Shown: positions 1-9,089, counted from the first letter of the stretch. The stretch: 64,000 nt of DNA from Corynebacterium pseudopelargi (GCF_003814005.1 NZ_CP033898.1:2170001-2234000), one strand, 5' to 3'. Translations and numbers: made by a program. Notes: generated by a model from the sequence alone, not told the origin.

Positions 1-27
1 AACACTTGCCATGCTTAACAGGCTCAT
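1..27 (-). CDS. Start of next tad-locus gene (TadB-like?), partial
   Basis: Only the first nine codons are in the window. On the minus strand an ATG at 27 overlaps the TGA of the TadA-like gene by 4 nt (ATGA), and the frame stays open to the window edge, reading MSLLSMASV. In tad/Flp pilus loci the ATPase gene is normally followed by the inner-membrane platform genes tadB and tadC, so a TadB-like protein is the natural guess. That identity rests on position alone. Confidence 0.45.
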
Positions 28-1151
28 AGGGTGCTCCAATCCACCTGGCAGGGCGTTTCTTGGCGGGCATCCCACAGCACTGCTACTTCCACGGGATTGC
101 CTTGAAGGATGCCGATTTGGTGCAGGCTTCTGCCTTCGGCGGTGCGCTTCATGGCCAGCACCACTGGTGCTGCGGCGCTGAGTTGGGAGTGCAGCGCGTG
201 TTGATCTAAGCCACCCAGCGCCCCGAGTGCTTCAAGGCGTGCTGGGACTTCTTCTACGGTGTTGGCGTGCACGGTGCCTGCACAGCCGTCGTGGCCGGTG
301 TTCAAAGCGGCCAGGAGATCTACTACTTCTGCGCCTCTGATTTCTCCTAACACAATGCGATCGGGGCGCATCCTGAGCGCTTGGCGCAAAAGTTGTTCCA
401 TGCGCACCTCACCTCTGCCCTCGGTGTTGTGGGTTTTGCTGACCAAAGACACAAAGTGTGGGTGGTCTGGGCGAAGCTCTGCAGTATCTTCGATGCCGAT
501 GATGCGCTCACGGGGATCAACCTGGGCAAGTAGCGCGCCAAGCAGGGTGGTTTTGCCGCTGCCGGTGCCGCCGATAATCAGCATGGATTTGCGTGCCTGA
601 ATTAACTGGCGCAAACAATCGGCCACCCCTGGCAAGAAAGTGCCGTGGGCCTCGAGTGCTTCCAGGCTCGTTGCGGCCTGGCGTAGCACTCTTAAAGAAA
701 GGCAGGTGCCGGTTTCTGCGGGCGGGCTTAATACGGCATGCACTCTGAGAGCACTACCGTCTGCCCTTGGTAGGCGTGCGTCGCCGAAGCATTGGGCATC
801 ATCAAGCCTTCTACCCGCGGCTACCAGCAGCCTGGTGGCAAGGCGGCGCACCTCGGCGTCTTCGCTAAAGCGCACCTGTGATTTTTCTAGGCCTCGGCCG
901 CGATCAAACCACACCCCGTGGCAGCCATGCACCAGCACATCGCTGACGCCCTCAATGGCTAAGACCTGCTCAAGCGGGCCTACACCGGTGGATTCATGGC
1001 GCAGGGTGCGCAACACATTGACTACATCCACGTTGCTGATCACCCCTCCAGATACCTCGCGCACCAAGGTGGCCAGGGTGGTTTCATCGGTGGTGGGTGC
1101 CTCAGCTAGTCGACGTTGGACTTCCTGGATCAGTGACGCATATTTACTCAT
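24..1151 (-). CDS. tadA: TadA/CpaF-type pilus assembly ATPase
   Basis: A 375-aa secretion ATPase of the TadA/CpaF/VirB11 family, expected to power assembly of Flp-type pili or a related export machine at the cytoplasmic membrane. The N-terminal part has the family stretch before 'GVSDVLVHG'. Walker A is GGTGSGKTT near residue 220, followed by the Asp box 'IGIEDTAEL', 'RPDRIVLGEIRGAEVVDLL' and the His box 'GHDGCAGTVHANT'. I chose ATG 1151 rather than the longer frame from 1223: it is preceded by GGGGG and overlaps the stop of the upstream ssd gene by 8 nt, which suggests translational coupling. Ssd and CpaF neighbours occur together in actinobacterial tad loci (Rv3660c region). Downstream tad genes lie outside the window. 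Confidence 0.88.
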   Translation of the reverse strand: MSKYASLIQEVQRRLAEAPTTDETTLATLVREVSGGVISNVDVVNVLRTLRHESTGVGPLEQVLAIEGVSDVLVHGCHGVWFDRGRGLEKSQVRFSEDAEVRRLATRLLVAAGRRLDDAQCFGDARLPRADGSALRVHAVLSPPAETGTCLSLRVLRQAATSLEALEAHGTFLPGVADCLRQLIQARKSMLIIGGTGSGKTTLLGALLAQVDPRERIIGIEDTAELRPDHPHFVSLVSKTHNTEGRGEVRMEQLLRQALRMRPDRIVLGEIRGAEVVDLLAALNTGHDGCAGTVHANTVEEVPARLEALGALGGLDQHALHSQLSAAAPVVLAMKRTAEGRSLHQIGILQGNPVEVAVLWDARQETPCQVDWSTL

Positions 1152-2190
1152 AGCTGCCCCCGGCATGTGCGAGTGCATGAACAATGCTGCTTGCGACACG
1201 TTGCAGGGGTTTTGGTGGGCCATGCAGGCCCGCTAATTCCATGCGCTTGGCAAGGCCGCGAATCGTGGGTATTTCGGCCACGATCTCCACGCCAGCGATG
1301 GTGGCTGCTTCTTCTGCATCAATGCCAGACCATCCCCTGTGGCGCAATACTCCCACGGTGCGCACCCTGGCGTTGTGGCATTCTTCCTGCACTCTGGCCG
1401 CGCAGGCCGCACCACGGATTTCTGCGGGTATGAGCAGCACGCAGGCATCGGCATGATCGCGGGCGATGGTGGCTAATTCCGTGCCGATCCGGCAATCGAC
1501 CACCACATGGCTTGCGCCGCGAAGCGAACCTAATACCCCGGCCAGTTGTTGGCCTTGAGGCGGTGCGCCACTGCGGCTATTGCTGAGCACCGAAACACCT
1601 TCGGGGCCTTGGATGAGTGCCTTTTGCAGCGCTTCTGCTGGCAGCGCCTGGGTATCGTTGCCCAGATCATTCCAGCGTAAGCCTGGTTCCGATTCCACCC
1701 CGAAGACTAAATCGGCGCCTGCAGAATATGGGTCGGCATCGACAAAGCAGGCGTCTTCTAAGCTCATGGCAATACTTGCCGCCAAGGTGGTCGTACCTGC
1801 CCCACCGGCGGTGCCGCATACGGCGATAAGGGCATAGTCACTCGGCGGTGTTGGATCGTCTCTGCCAAGCAGGGCAAGTAATTCTGGGGCTTGGGCCGGT
1901 AACAACATCGCGGCTTCGGCGTGAATATTCATGGCTAATTGCCAGTCCACCGGGCCTGGATCATTGGCTAAGAGCACAATGGTGTTGGCGTTCACGCTCG
2001 CTACGTGCCCTGCGGTGGTGGCATCGACTAACACGGCAGCGGCTTTTGCTGCGTGGCGTGCAATTTCTCTTGGGTCGGTGGTGGCTATAACCTCGCGGCC
2101 GGTGGCTGCCGCAACGTGGCTTGCCTCAGGATGCAAGGTTGGATCTGTAATGGCTATCAACACTGCTTGGCGGTAGTTTTGCCGGTTCAT
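1144..2190 (-). CDS. ssd: Septum-site-determining (Ssd/CpaE-like) protein
   Basis: A 348-aa protein of the MinD/CpaE superfamily, matching the actinobacterial Ssd (Rv3660c) group encoded next to tad genes. An N-terminal receiver-like region (to about residue 115) precedes a ParA/MinD-type domain beginning 'LIAVCGTAGGAGTTTLAASIA'. This is a deviant Walker A in which the usual lysine is not obvious, as in CpaE-like proteins. The family is linked to polar placement of pilus machinery and to septum regulation; the role here is inferred. The start is ATG 2190; an in-frame TTG lies at 2205. A GATACT hexamer at 2198-2203 sits 7 nt before the ATG, so the mRNA may be leaderless. It is coupled to tadA by an 8-nt overlap. 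Confidence 0.8.
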   Translation of the reverse strand: MNRQNYRQAVLIAITDPTLHPEASHVAAATGREVIATTDPREIARHAAKAAAVLVDATTAGHVASVNANTIVLLANDPGPVDWQLAMNIHAEAAMLLPAQAPELLALLGRDDPTPPSDYALIAVCGTAGGAGTTTLAASIAMSLEDACFVDADPYSAGADLVFGVESEPGLRWNDLGNDTQALPAEALQKALIQGPEGVSVLSNSRSGAPPQGQQLAGVLGSLRGASHVVVDCRIGTELATIARDHADACVLLIPAEIRGAACAARVQEECHNARVRTVGVLRHRGWSGIDAEEAATIAGVEIVAEIPTIRGLAKRMELAGLHGPPKPLQRVASSIVHALAHAGGSYE

Positions 2191-2390
2191 GTGCCCAAGT
2201 ATCAAAGGCCTAAGACCTAAGCGCGAGGCAAGCCGGAATGGGCTGTGGATAACCCCGCCTCAAGATGAACGGCGGGTGCAAGGCTGTGGAAAACTTGCCC
2301 CTTAAGGCTCTTTGCGTCACATGCTTCACATGGCTGCTTGCCATAATTGGCCGGCTTGTGTGCGGCTAAGAAGATATGCTGAGACTCATT

Positions 2391-3302
2391 ATGAGCATCC
2401 CTGGCCAGCCCCCGCAGCCGCCATCGCGGTCAACAGCGCGGTCAGCAACGCGGTCAGCACGGCCGGATGCCACCACCCCGCCAGATGCCACCACGCAGCC
2501 GGATACCAACACCCCCGCACAGCAGCACCGAATCGCGGCACTTTTCGATCTTGATAAAACGATCATCGCCACATCCTCTGCCCTGGCCTACGGCAAGGAA
2601 TTTTTGCAATCCGGCCTGATCAGCCCCAGCGAGGCTTTGCAGATGAGCATGACCAAGGCCAGCTACATGCTCGGCGGGCACAATGCCCAGCAGCTCGACG
2701 CCACCAGGGATAAATTAAGCAAGCTCATCGTTGGTTGGGACCAGGCGCAGATCCAGGCGATCGCCAGCGAGACGATGCACAGCATCATTTGCCCCACCAT
2801 TTATGCCGAGGCGCGCGCCTTGATTGAGCAGCATAAGGCCAAAGGCCACGAGGTGGTCATCATTTCTGCCTCGGCCAAAATTTTGGTGGAGCCGATTGCC
2901 CAGGAGCTTGGCATTGAGCATGTGATTGCCAGCGAGCTTGAGGTAAAAGACGGCAAGTTTACTGGCGAGCTGCTGTTTTATTGCAAGGGTGAGGCGAAGG
3001 CCAAGGCATTGGCCGCTAGGGCCGCAACCAGGGGTTATGACCTTTCGCGTTGTTTTGCGTATTCAGATTCCATCAGTGATGTGCCCATGCTGGAGGCGGT
3101 GGGGCATCCGGTGGTGGTTAATCCTGATCGGCAGTTGCGCAAGATCGCTGCCGAACGTGGTTGGCAGATGATGAGCTTTGATAATCCGGTGCCGCTTTTT
3201 ACTATGCCCAGCAAGCGTGACATGACCATCAGCACAGGCTTGGCAGCGGCAGTGGCAGGCATTGCCGGTTTATGGTGGGCTTTTCGACGCCCCCGCGCCT
3301 AA
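2391..3302 (+). CDS. HAD-IB family phosphatase (SerB-like)
   Basis: A 303-aa haloacid-dehalogenase hydrolase of subclass IB, the Rv3661 homologue by position. A proline- and threonine-rich, probably disordered N-terminus of about 45 residues is followed by HAD motif I 'AALFDLDKTIIATSSA', motif II 'VVIISASAKI', and motif III/IV 'CFAYSDSISDVPMLEAVGHPVVVNPD'. The C-terminus has one hydrophobic helix 'AAAVAGIAGLWWAF' and a basic tail, so it may be membrane-tethered. Related proteins dephosphorylate phosphoserine or lyso-lipids; the substrate is unknown. The start is ATG 2391, ten nt after TATGCT (2375-2380). It diverges from ssd. Its last codons contain a copy of the CTTTTCGACGCCCCCGC repeat. Confidence 0.85.
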   Translation: MSIPGQPPQPPSRSTARSATRSARPDATTPPDATTQPDTNTPAQQHRIAALFDLDKTIIATSSALAYGKEFLQSGLISPSEALQMSMTKASYMLGGHNAQQLDATRDKLSKLIVGWDQAQIQAIASETMHSIICPTIYAEARALIEQHKAKGHEVVIISASAKILVEPIAQELGIEHVIASELEVKDGKFTGELLFYCKGEAKAKALAARAATRGYDLSRCFAYSDSISDVPMLEAVGHPVVVNPDRQLRKIAAERGWQMMSFDNPVPLFTMPSKRDMTISTGLAAAVAGIAGLWWAFRRPRA

Positions 3303-3341
3303 CCCCCACTCAATTACCCAGGCCTTAGCCATGTTCATTTT

Positions 3342-4016
3342 CTAGCCCTGTGCGGCTTGGGCGATCCCTTCAGCTTCTTCGGCCCCCTTGCTATAGGCCT
3401 GCAGGAATATACCAAGAAAATCGACCATGGCTTGCTCGGAGCCGAGGCTTGCTTGCGCTAGTGCTAGGTAGTGCTTGCGGTGGCGGTGCAGCCAGGTTTC
3501 TGGCACGCCTAGCCCTCGGGGATCAAAGCCATAACTGATCGCTGTGCACCTGCTTGCTACGAGTGCAACCACGATGGATCGAGGCCCAAATGCCTCGCTG
3601 GCAATAATCACGGCTTGCACGATTCCGGCGAGGATCGCGCCATCGGCAGGTGGGCGTTGCTGCAAGAGTGCAGCGAGTTGTTGTAGTTGGGGTGCGCTGC
3701 CTTGGCGTGGGCGCCCATCGCCGCCGGCGAGCACATCGATTTTGGCCAGTACTTGCAGTGGGGCACGCAGGAAGGTGCGGGTGGTTGTGTCCACCACATC
3801 GGGGGCAAGCACGCTATAGGCGGCGATGCACTGCTCAAGATCGATGCCGCTGCAGCGTTGCGCCATGGCCGCTCCTCGAACGGCGGACTCTGAGCTGGTG
3901 AGGGCGAATTTTCTTAAATTCACTGGCCTGCGATGCACCGCTTGAATTGCCTGATGTGCCTGCGTAAGTGCAGGCTCAAGATCAGGATGGGCGGCAAAAT
4001 CTGCAAGATGAGGCAT
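3342..4016 (-). CDS. Conserved hypothetical, Rv3662c-like
   Basis: A 224-aa helical, Ala- and Gln-rich protein without a signal peptide or membrane segment. It lies between the HAD phosphatase and the holin-like gene, as Rv3662c does in mycobacteria, so I assign it to that family of unknown function. Visible conserved-looking stretches are 'RKFALTSSESAVRGAAMAQRCSG' and 'SYGFDPRGLGVPE'. The second resembles the C-terminal part of proteins loosely called oxidoreductases in this family, but no cofactor motif is visible. I chose ATG 4016 because a TACAAT hexamer (4024-4029 on this strand) ends 7 nt before it, typical of corynebacterial leaderless genes. Upstream alternatives are TTG 4043 and ATG 4025. 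Confidence 0.7.
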   Translation of the reverse strand: MPHLADFAAHPDLEPALTQAHQAIQAVHRRPVNLRKFALTSSESAVRGAAMAQRCSGIDLEQCIAAYSVLAPDVVDTTTRTFLRAPLQVLAKIDVLAGGDGRPRQGSAPQLQQLAALLQQRPPADGAILAGIVQAVIIASEAFGPRSIVVALVASRCTAISYGFDPRGLGVPETWLHRHRKHYLALAQASLGSEQAMVDFLGIFLQAYSKGAEEAEGIAQAAQG

Positions 4017-4128
4017 GGATCCCATTGTAGAAATAAGGCTCAACTTCGCTTTAAGCAGCGTTTCGTGGCACCATATTGAGTAACTACGTAGGCAAATACC
4101 CTAAGAACGATCGTGGAGGGACAATCCC

Positions 4129-4629
4129 GTGAGCAAGGACAGTGGTTTTTACACCGACAGCGCAGAGACGTTTCAGGCGCAGGTCAACTCCATTCCGCTA
4201 AGCGATGTTGATTCGGTGAGCAAGGATTCCATCGGCGGTTTGGTCAGCCAGGCCACCGCGCAGATGTCTTCGCTGTTCCGCTCCGAGGTTGAGTTGGCCA
4301 AAACCGAGTTGGCAGCCGAGGCTAAAAAGGGCGCCATCGGCGGTGGCCTGTTCGGTGTAGCCGGCACCCTGGCGCTGTATAGCTCCTTCTTCTTTTTCTT
4401 CTTCCTCGCCGAGCTGCTTTCCAAGTGGATGGATCGCTGGGCCGGATTCCTAATCGTCTTCTTGATCATGGTGGCCCTGGCAGCCATTCTCGCCCTCTTC
4501 GGCTACCGCAAGGTAAAGAAGATTGGCAAGCCGGAAAAGACCATCGAATCGGTAGGCGAGCTCAAGACGCTGGTTCCTGGCAAGGCTGAGGCCAACCAGG
4601 ATGCAAAGACCCGCGGCATGTACAGCTAA
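4129..4629 (+). CDS. Phage-holin-family membrane protein (PF07332-like)
   Basis: A 166-aa integral membrane protein with two central transmembrane segments (about residues 75-100 and 105-130), a long charged N-terminus rich in 'ELAKTELAAEAKKG' and a basic tail. This matches the actinobacterial Phage_holin_3_6 / DUF1469 family (Rv3669 by synteny). Despite the name, members are chromosomal housekeeping membrane proteins; no lysis role is implied. It starts at GTG 4129 with a good ribosome site (GGAGGG, 8 nt upstream). An unusual run of phenylalanines (SSFFFFFFLAEL) lies in the first membrane helix. EphE follows on the same strand. Confidence 0.85.
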   Translation: MSKDSGFYTDSAETFQAQVNSIPLSDVDSVSKDSIGGLVSQATAQMSSLFRSEVELAKTELAAEAKKGAIGGGLFGVAGTLALYSSFFFFFFLAELLSKWMDRWAGFLIVFLIMVALAAILALFGYRKVKKIGKPEKTIESVGELKTLVPGKAEANQDAKTRGMYS

Positions 4630-4645
4630 GCCAGCCATGCTTTCC

Positions 4646-4674
4646 CACCCCGCGCCCACCAGGGCCGCGGGGTG
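4646..4674 (+). terminator. Hairpin after the holin-like gene
   Basis: Inverted repeat CACCCCGCG / CGCGGGGTG with an 11-nt loop lies 17 nt after the stop codon. The T-tract is weak (ttgcctttg), so termination may be partial. Confidence 0.5.
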
Positions 4675-4771
4675 TTGCCTTTGAATTTCCCCCTCACCTC
4701 TACTACTCCAGCCCTTATGCCCCACCGTGATTTTTTTGGTGGAGGCACCGGCGTATTCCAAGGAACATCTC

Positions 4772-5755
4772 TTGAGCCCGAGCCCATTGACTGCAAACCT
4801 CCCCAGTGCGCAGCAGCGCTTTAAGCGCAAGCTCTCACCAAAGGTGGTGGCCTTCGAGGGCGATTTCCAACACCAGATGCTGCACACCCGTGGTGTGCGC
4901 CTGCATGCTGCCACCGCTGGCGATCCAAGCGACCCCCTGGTGCTGCTATTGCACGATTCCTTCGGAGGCTGGTTTGATTTCCGCCACGTAATCGCCCCGC
5001 TGGCGCAGAAGGGCTTTCATGTTGCGGCGATTGATATGCGTGGCTATGGCATGTCGGATAAACCGCCGCAGGGCTACGCCCACCGCGAGGCGGTAGGCGA
5101 TTTGTTGGGCTGCATTAGCACCCTTGGCCACAATCAAGCCCATGTGGTTGGCATTGGCGCAGGTGCCGCTATTGCTTGGCTGGCGGCAGCGCATGAACCA
5201 CAGCGGATCAAAAGTCTGTGCACAGCAGGCAGTATTCACCCCCTGGATTTGCGCCGGGCGATCATCTCAAGCCCCTGGCACTTTAGCAACCTCTTGGCAA
5301 TGACCAGCATGTTTCGTTTGCCCAAGGTGCTTTCGAGGATCTTTTGGGGCCACCGCGAACGCATCATTGCCAGGGATCTTCGCACTACTACGTCCCTGGA
5401 CTATCAGCGCAGCGCCGCCTTTGAAGAAGAACTCCAGCTCCGCTTTACTGCCATGTCGATTCAATCCACGGCAACACCGGTGGCTAAAACGTCGCGCTAT
5501 GTGGTCAATGTGCCCCCGGTGCGCTGGGCAACGGAGAAGGTGGGTGTTCCGGTGCGCATGTTCAGCGACGCCTCGGCGCTGTCTCGGGTGCTGGTGCGCC
5601 GCGGGGCAAAGCGCTGCGAATCGCGCTTTTCCACCGAACGCATCCCCGGTGCACGCCAACGGCCGCACCTGGAGCAGCCAGAGGCCTTCGTGCGAAGTAT
5701 CAGCGCTTTTGCCCGCGAGGTAGAGCGCAACCTCAACGGGCACTCAACTCCCTAA
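4772..5755 (+). CDS. ephE: EphE-like alpha/beta hydrolase fold protein, nucleophile missing
   Basis: A 327-aa alpha/beta-hydrolase fold protein at the position of EphE (Rv3670), beside MarP as in mycobacteria. The oxyanion-hole region 'LLLHDSFGGWFDFRHVI' and the C-terminal histidine context 'RPHLEQPEAFVRSI' fit the epoxide-hydrolase branch. However, the nucleophile elbow reads 'VVGIGAGAAIAW': Gly sits where Asp (epoxide hydrolases) or Ser (esterases) should be. The protein may therefore be catalytically dead or work differently. The start is uncertain. TTG 4772 has AAGGA 7 nt upstream; GTG 4727 is longer but has no visible ribosome site. Confidence 0.72.
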   Translation: MSPSPLTANLPSAQQRFKRKLSPKVVAFEGDFQHQMLHTRGVRLHAATAGDPSDPLVLLLHDSFGGWFDFRHVIAPLAQKGFHVAAIDMRGYGMSDKPPQGYAHREAVGDLLGCISTLGHNQAHVVGIGAGAAIAWLAAAHEPQRIKSLCTAGSIHPLDLRRAIISSPWHFSNLLAMTSMFRLPKVLSRIFWGHRERIIARDLRTTTSLDYQRSAAFEEELQLRFTAMSIQSTATPVAKTSRYVVNVPPVRWATEKVGVPVRMFSDASALSRVLVRRGAKRCESRFSTERIPGARQRPHLEQPEAFVRSISAFAREVERNLNGHSTP

Positions 5756-5778
5756 TGAAGCACTAGAAGCCCGCGGCC

Positions 5779-6972
5779 TTAGTGCGCCACGCACTCTTGG
5801 GTATCTACTGGCGTTTGCAGTGCGCCGATATCACCGATGGCTTCTTGTACTTGGCGCGCGGTGAGTGCGTAGCCAATATCGGATGAATCCACGGAGGCTC
5901 CGAACACGACGCCGAGGACGTTGCCGTTGGCGTCGACAAGCGGACCACCTGAATTGCCCTGGCGGATATTGCCTCGAACGGTATAGGCCTCGCGTTCCAC
6001 GCGGCCACCGGCGTAGATATTGGGACCAGAGATGGTGATGCGATCATTGATCCTTGCAGGTGAGGCGGTATAAGGCCCGGACTGGGGGAAGCCAAGCACG
6101 ATGGCATCATCGCCGGTTTGCGCAGGCTCTGGCGCCCACTGCAGTGCCGGCACGTCGAGTTCTTCGGTGGCAAGCACGGCAATATCCATCTCTGGGTTGT
6201 AGTAGACCACCTGCGCCTCTTTGAGCCCAAGCACCGTATCCAGGCTCACGGTTTGGGTGCCGGCCACCACGTGCGCATTGGTAATTACGTGCTGATTATC
6301 CACGGCAAAGCCTGAGCCCATGAGCGTGCGGGCGCATCGTTGAGACTCGCCAAGCACATGGATCACCGAGGGGCGCAAACGCCGCACGAGCTCTTCATCG
6401 CTGACCTGAATATCAGGAGCGTCCACCACGGGGCGATTGCCCTGGGTAAAGGGCGAGACTAACGGCGGCAAACCGGAGTCGTTGAGCATGGCCGAAATCT
6501 TCGAAGGCAGGCTCTTCACCGGCCCCGGAGCCATGCGATCTACCTGGGCCAGCACCTTCGATTCCTGCACCGCCTGCGGCAATTGGCCACGAAGCCCTGA
6601 TGCAATGGGAATGGAAACAAGCCACACCACCAGCAGCGCTGCGGCAGTTTGGAAGCAGGCCCCAATCAGCGAATCAAGCCCACGCAGGCGCTTCCACAAA
6701 AAGCCATCGCGAAACGCAGCGCCAATGGCAGCACCTGCCATGTTGCCAATGCCCACCAATAACACCAACACGCCCAGGGCGAGAATAAAGCGCATGGCCT
6801 GGGAATCGCTGAGCTGCATGGCCAAGGGGGCGAGCACCGCGCCGCAAATCAATCCTGCGATCACGCCAATGGTAGAAAGCACCGATGAAACGGCACCTTG
6901 GCGCCACCCTGCAAAAAAGGCGATGAACAAGATGCCAATAATGACGATATCGACGATCAGCCCGAGGCTCAC
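5779..6972 (-). CDS. marP: MarP-like membrane-anchored serine protease
   Basis: A 397-aa protease. Four hydrophobic segments in residues 1-125 form a CvpA-like membrane domain, followed by a periplasmic trypsin-like domain. The triad is visible: His in 'ITNAHVVAG', Asp in 'EMDIAVLA' and Ser in 'RQGNSGGPLVD'. MarP (Rv3671c) processes cell-wall hydrolases and protects mycobacteria at acid pH; a similar envelope role is inferred here. It is the last gene of nth-tlpA-nudix-marP: its GTG start overlaps the Nudix stop by 4 nt (GTGA). It converges on ephE with only 23 bp between the stops. Confidence 0.88.
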   Translation of the reverse strand: MSLGLIVDIVIIGILFIAFFAGWRQGAVSSVLSTIGVIAGLICGAVLAPLAMQLSDSQAMRFILALGVLVLLVGIGNMAGAAIGAAFRDGFLWKRLRGLDSLIGACFQTAAALLVVWLVSIPIASGLRGQLPQAVQESKVLAQVDRMAPGPVKSLPSKISAMLNDSGLPPLVSPFTQGNRPVVDAPDIQVSDEELVRRLRPSVIHVLGESQRCARTLMGSGFAVDNQHVITNAHVVAGTQTVSLDTVLGLKEAQVVYYNPEMDIAVLATEELDVPALQWAPEPAQTGDDAIVLGFPQSGPYTASPARINDRITISGPNIYAGGRVEREAYTVRGNIRQGNSGGPLVDANGNVLGVVFGASVDSSDIGYALTARQVQEAIGDIGALQTPVDTQECVAH

Positions 6973-7754
6973 GCGTTGGGTTTCCTTTCGGTCAGATCCC
7001 CGACTGCCTCTTTGTTTCGGGAACGAGCCAGGGTTTCCACCAGATCGTAGTGCCTATCGCGGTCCCACTCTTTTTCCCATCCCGCCTGGGAGATGATGGC
7101 ATCGAGCAAACCGCCAGTAAAACCCCAAATAATAAAGCCATTGAGGCGAAACGCCGGACCATGCCAACCACCGCGGGCGACGGTGAGCCTATTTTCTGGC
7201 GCCAAAAGCTCAGCCAAAGGCACACTAGCCACCGCATCGGCCTCACCTGGGTCTACTACCCCTACCGGGGAGGGGCTATGCCAGTGGGCAAGCACCGGGT
7301 GCACGGGGTAGCCGGTGGCGCGGATATGCACCTCGGGTAGCTGCGCTAATGGGCTTAAGCTGTGGCGATCAAGCCCGGTTTCCTCCCATGCCTCGCGCAG
7401 GGCGCAATCGACGGCATTGACGTCTTCTTTATCGCGCCTTCCGCCGGGGAAGGCCATTTGCCCTGAGTGCGAGCGCAGGCGCGGGGATCGGTGAGTAAGC
7501 AGCACGGCGGCATCATTGGGCAGTTCTGCTGAGGTTTCTGCCCCGGCAAGCAAGATCAGCACCGCCGCCTCACGCCGGTGATCAATGGCGGCATCGGGTT
7601 TTAATGCCTTGCGCAGGCGCGCATCGAGGTGGCCTTGGTCCACGTCGTGGACGAGCCCGCGCATCCACAGTGGGGCTCGCTCTGGTTGCAGCGTGATGTT
7701 TTCGCCCGGACTATCCGGGCGTAGCTTGGCTAGGCGGCTGGCATCTGGATTCAT
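6969..7754 (-). CDS. Nudix hydrolase (CoA pyrophosphatase type)
   Basis: A 261-aa Nudix protein matching the NudL/CoA-pyrophosphatase group (Rv3672c by synteny). 'LLTHRSPRLRSHSGQMAFPGG' is the CoAse signature upstream of the Nudix box, which reads G-G-R-R..., then REAWEETGL, with all catalytic Glu residues present (about residues 108-130). Family members cleave CoA or related dinucleotides to 4'-phosphopantetheine and 3',5'-ADP. The gene is translationally coupled at both ends: ATGA overlap with tlpA upstream and GTGA overlap with marP downstream. Confidence 0.87.
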   Translation of the reverse strand: MNPDASRLAKLRPDSPGENITLQPERAPLWMRGLVHDVDQGHLDARLRKALKPDAAIDHRREAAVLILLAGAETSAELPNDAAVLLTHRSPRLRSHSGQMAFPGGRRDKEDVNAVDCALREAWEETGLDRHSLSPLAQLPEVHIRATGYPVHPVLAHWHSPSPVGVVDPGEADAVASVPLAELLAPENRLTVARGGWHGPAFRLNGFIIWGFTGGLLDAIISQAGWEKEWDRDRHYDLVETLARSRNKEAVGDLTERKPNA

Positions 7755-8323
7755 TGGCCACCCACGATAGCGTTGATCGCCGTGTTCAGCTCCGAAGCAC
7801 TATGGAACACCTGGGCTTTTTGCCCGATGAGCTGGCCGTTTTGATCAAGCACCAAGGTAATTGGCACCACGTTTGGCAGCGAGTAGGTGGCCGCAAATTG
7901 CCCTTCGCCGTCTTGGTAGCTGGGCAGATCCAAGTTGAGATCATTAAGCAAAGCGGCACCATTGGCGGCATTGGGGTCTGCATGAACGCCCACCACCGCG
8001 TATTCGGGGTGCTCCTTGGCAAAGGCCTCAACAGCGGGAAGTTCCTCGCGGCACGGCCCACACCACCAGGCCCACACATTGACCACTGTGTACTTGGCCT
8101 GGCTCGGCGCGCTTTCTACTCCCGCCCCAAGGCACGGCAGCGGGGTGCCAAGGTCTACTTTGGGGCAGGTTGGTCGCTTGTCGACGCCCAACAGCTCGCC
8201 ATTCGTGCTGCTTTCAGCGGCATCCTGTGTGGATTCTTCCCCCTGACCCATCTGGAGCAGGGCAAAGAGCAACGCCAGGATGCCAACGAAGACGACGATG
8301 GAAGTGATGATGGGTTTGCGCAC
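7751..8323 (-). CDS. TlpA-family membrane-anchored thioredoxin
   Basis: A 190-aa protein with an N-terminal membrane anchor (residues 4-26) and an extracytoplasmic thioredoxin fold with the active site 'WAWWCGPCREELP'. It is homologous by position to Rv3673c. Such proteins act as periplasmic thiol-disulfide reductases for cytochrome c maturation or secreted proteins. Two more cysteines ('CPKVDLGTPLPCLG') precede the thioredoxin domain, as in several actinobacterial TlpA proteins. It starts at GTG 8323, only 4 nt after the nth stop, and its stop overlaps the Nudix start. Confidence 0.87.
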   Translation of the reverse strand: MRKPIITSIVVFVGILALLFALLQMGQGEESTQDAAESSTNGELLGVDKRPTCPKVDLGTPLPCLGAGVESAPSQAKYTVVNVWAWWCGPCREELPAVEAFAKEHPEYAVVGVHADPNAANGAALLNDLNLDLPSYQDGEGQFAATYSLPNVVPITLVLDQNGQLIGQKAQVFHSASELNTAINAIVGGQ

Positions 8324-8327
8324 GGTG

Positions 8328-9089
8328 TTACTTTGCTCCTTTATCGCTCATATCAGCCATTGCAATGAGGGCTTCGGCATCAGGGCCGCTTACTAAATCG
8401 GCTGCCTCTATCCCCGTCGGGCCAAGGCCATAGCTTGGGCACACCTTCTTTAATAGGCATGCACCGCACGCCGGTCTGCGTGAGTGGCACACGCGGCGGC
8501 CATGAAAGACGAGGCGATGAGAGTAGATGGTCCATTCTTTCTTAGGAATCATCGCAGCGATGGCGTGTTCTACCTTCACCGGGTCTTCTTCTGTGGTGAG
8601 TTCCCACCTTCGCACCAGCCTGCCAAAGTGCGTATCCACGGTCAGGCCTGGGTAATCAAAGGCGTTGCCGCGCACGCAGTGCGCTGTTTTTCGCCCCACC
8701 CCGGGAAGGGCGAGAAGGGCATCGAAATCTTCAGGCACTTGCCCATCGTGATCTGAGACAAGGCGCTGGGCCATGCCGATGATGTTGCGGGCTTTGGCCT
8801 TATAAAAGCCTGTTGAATGGATGAGTTCTTGTAACTCTGCTTCGTTGGCACCCGCGTAGGCCGCCGCGTTTGGGTAGCGGGCAAATAGTGCCGGAGTCAC
8901 GGTATTGACGCGCGCGTCGGTGCACTGGGCCGACAAGATGGTGGCGACGGTGAGTTCGAGCGGGTTGCTGAAATTGAGTTCGCAGTGCGCATCTGGATAG
9001 GCCTGGGCGAGCATCCGGTTGATCTTGCGGGCACGCCGAGTTTTTGCAAGCGCTGAGTTGCTGCTTTTGTGGGGCGTTCGAGATGGCAT
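8328..9089 (-). CDS. nth: Endonuclease III (Nth)
   Basis: A 253-aa bifunctional DNA glycosylase/AP-lyase that removes oxidised pyrimidines. It has the helix-hairpin-helix '[15 protein letters not shown]' with the catalytic lysine, the catalytic aspartate in '[10 protein letters not shown]', and the [4Fe-4S] ligands as C-x6-C-x2-C-x5-C in '[17 protein letters not shown]'. I prefer ATG 9089 to GTG 9116: TATTGT (9097-9102 on this strand) ends 7 nt before it, so the mRNA is probably leaderless. It is first gene of the nth-tlpA-nudix-marP operon, divergent from glxR, as in C. glutamicum. Confidence 0.92.
   Translation of the reverse strand: MPSRTPHKSSNSALAKTRRARKINRMLAQAYPDAHCELNFSNPLELTVATILSAQCTDARVNTVTPALFARYPNAAAYAGANEAELQELIHSTGFYKAKARNIIGMAQRLVSDHDGQVPEDFDALLALPGVGRKTAHCVRGNAFDYPGLTVDTHFGRLVRRWELTTEEDPVKVEHAIAAMIPKKEWTIYSHRLVFHGRRVCHSRRPACGACLLKKVCPSYGLGPTGIEAADLVSGPDAEALIAMADMSDKGAK

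Noticed and set aside
4129..4629. Prophage holin
   Set aside because: The family name is misleading: no endolysin or other phage gene is nearby and the gene is in conserved chromosomal order.
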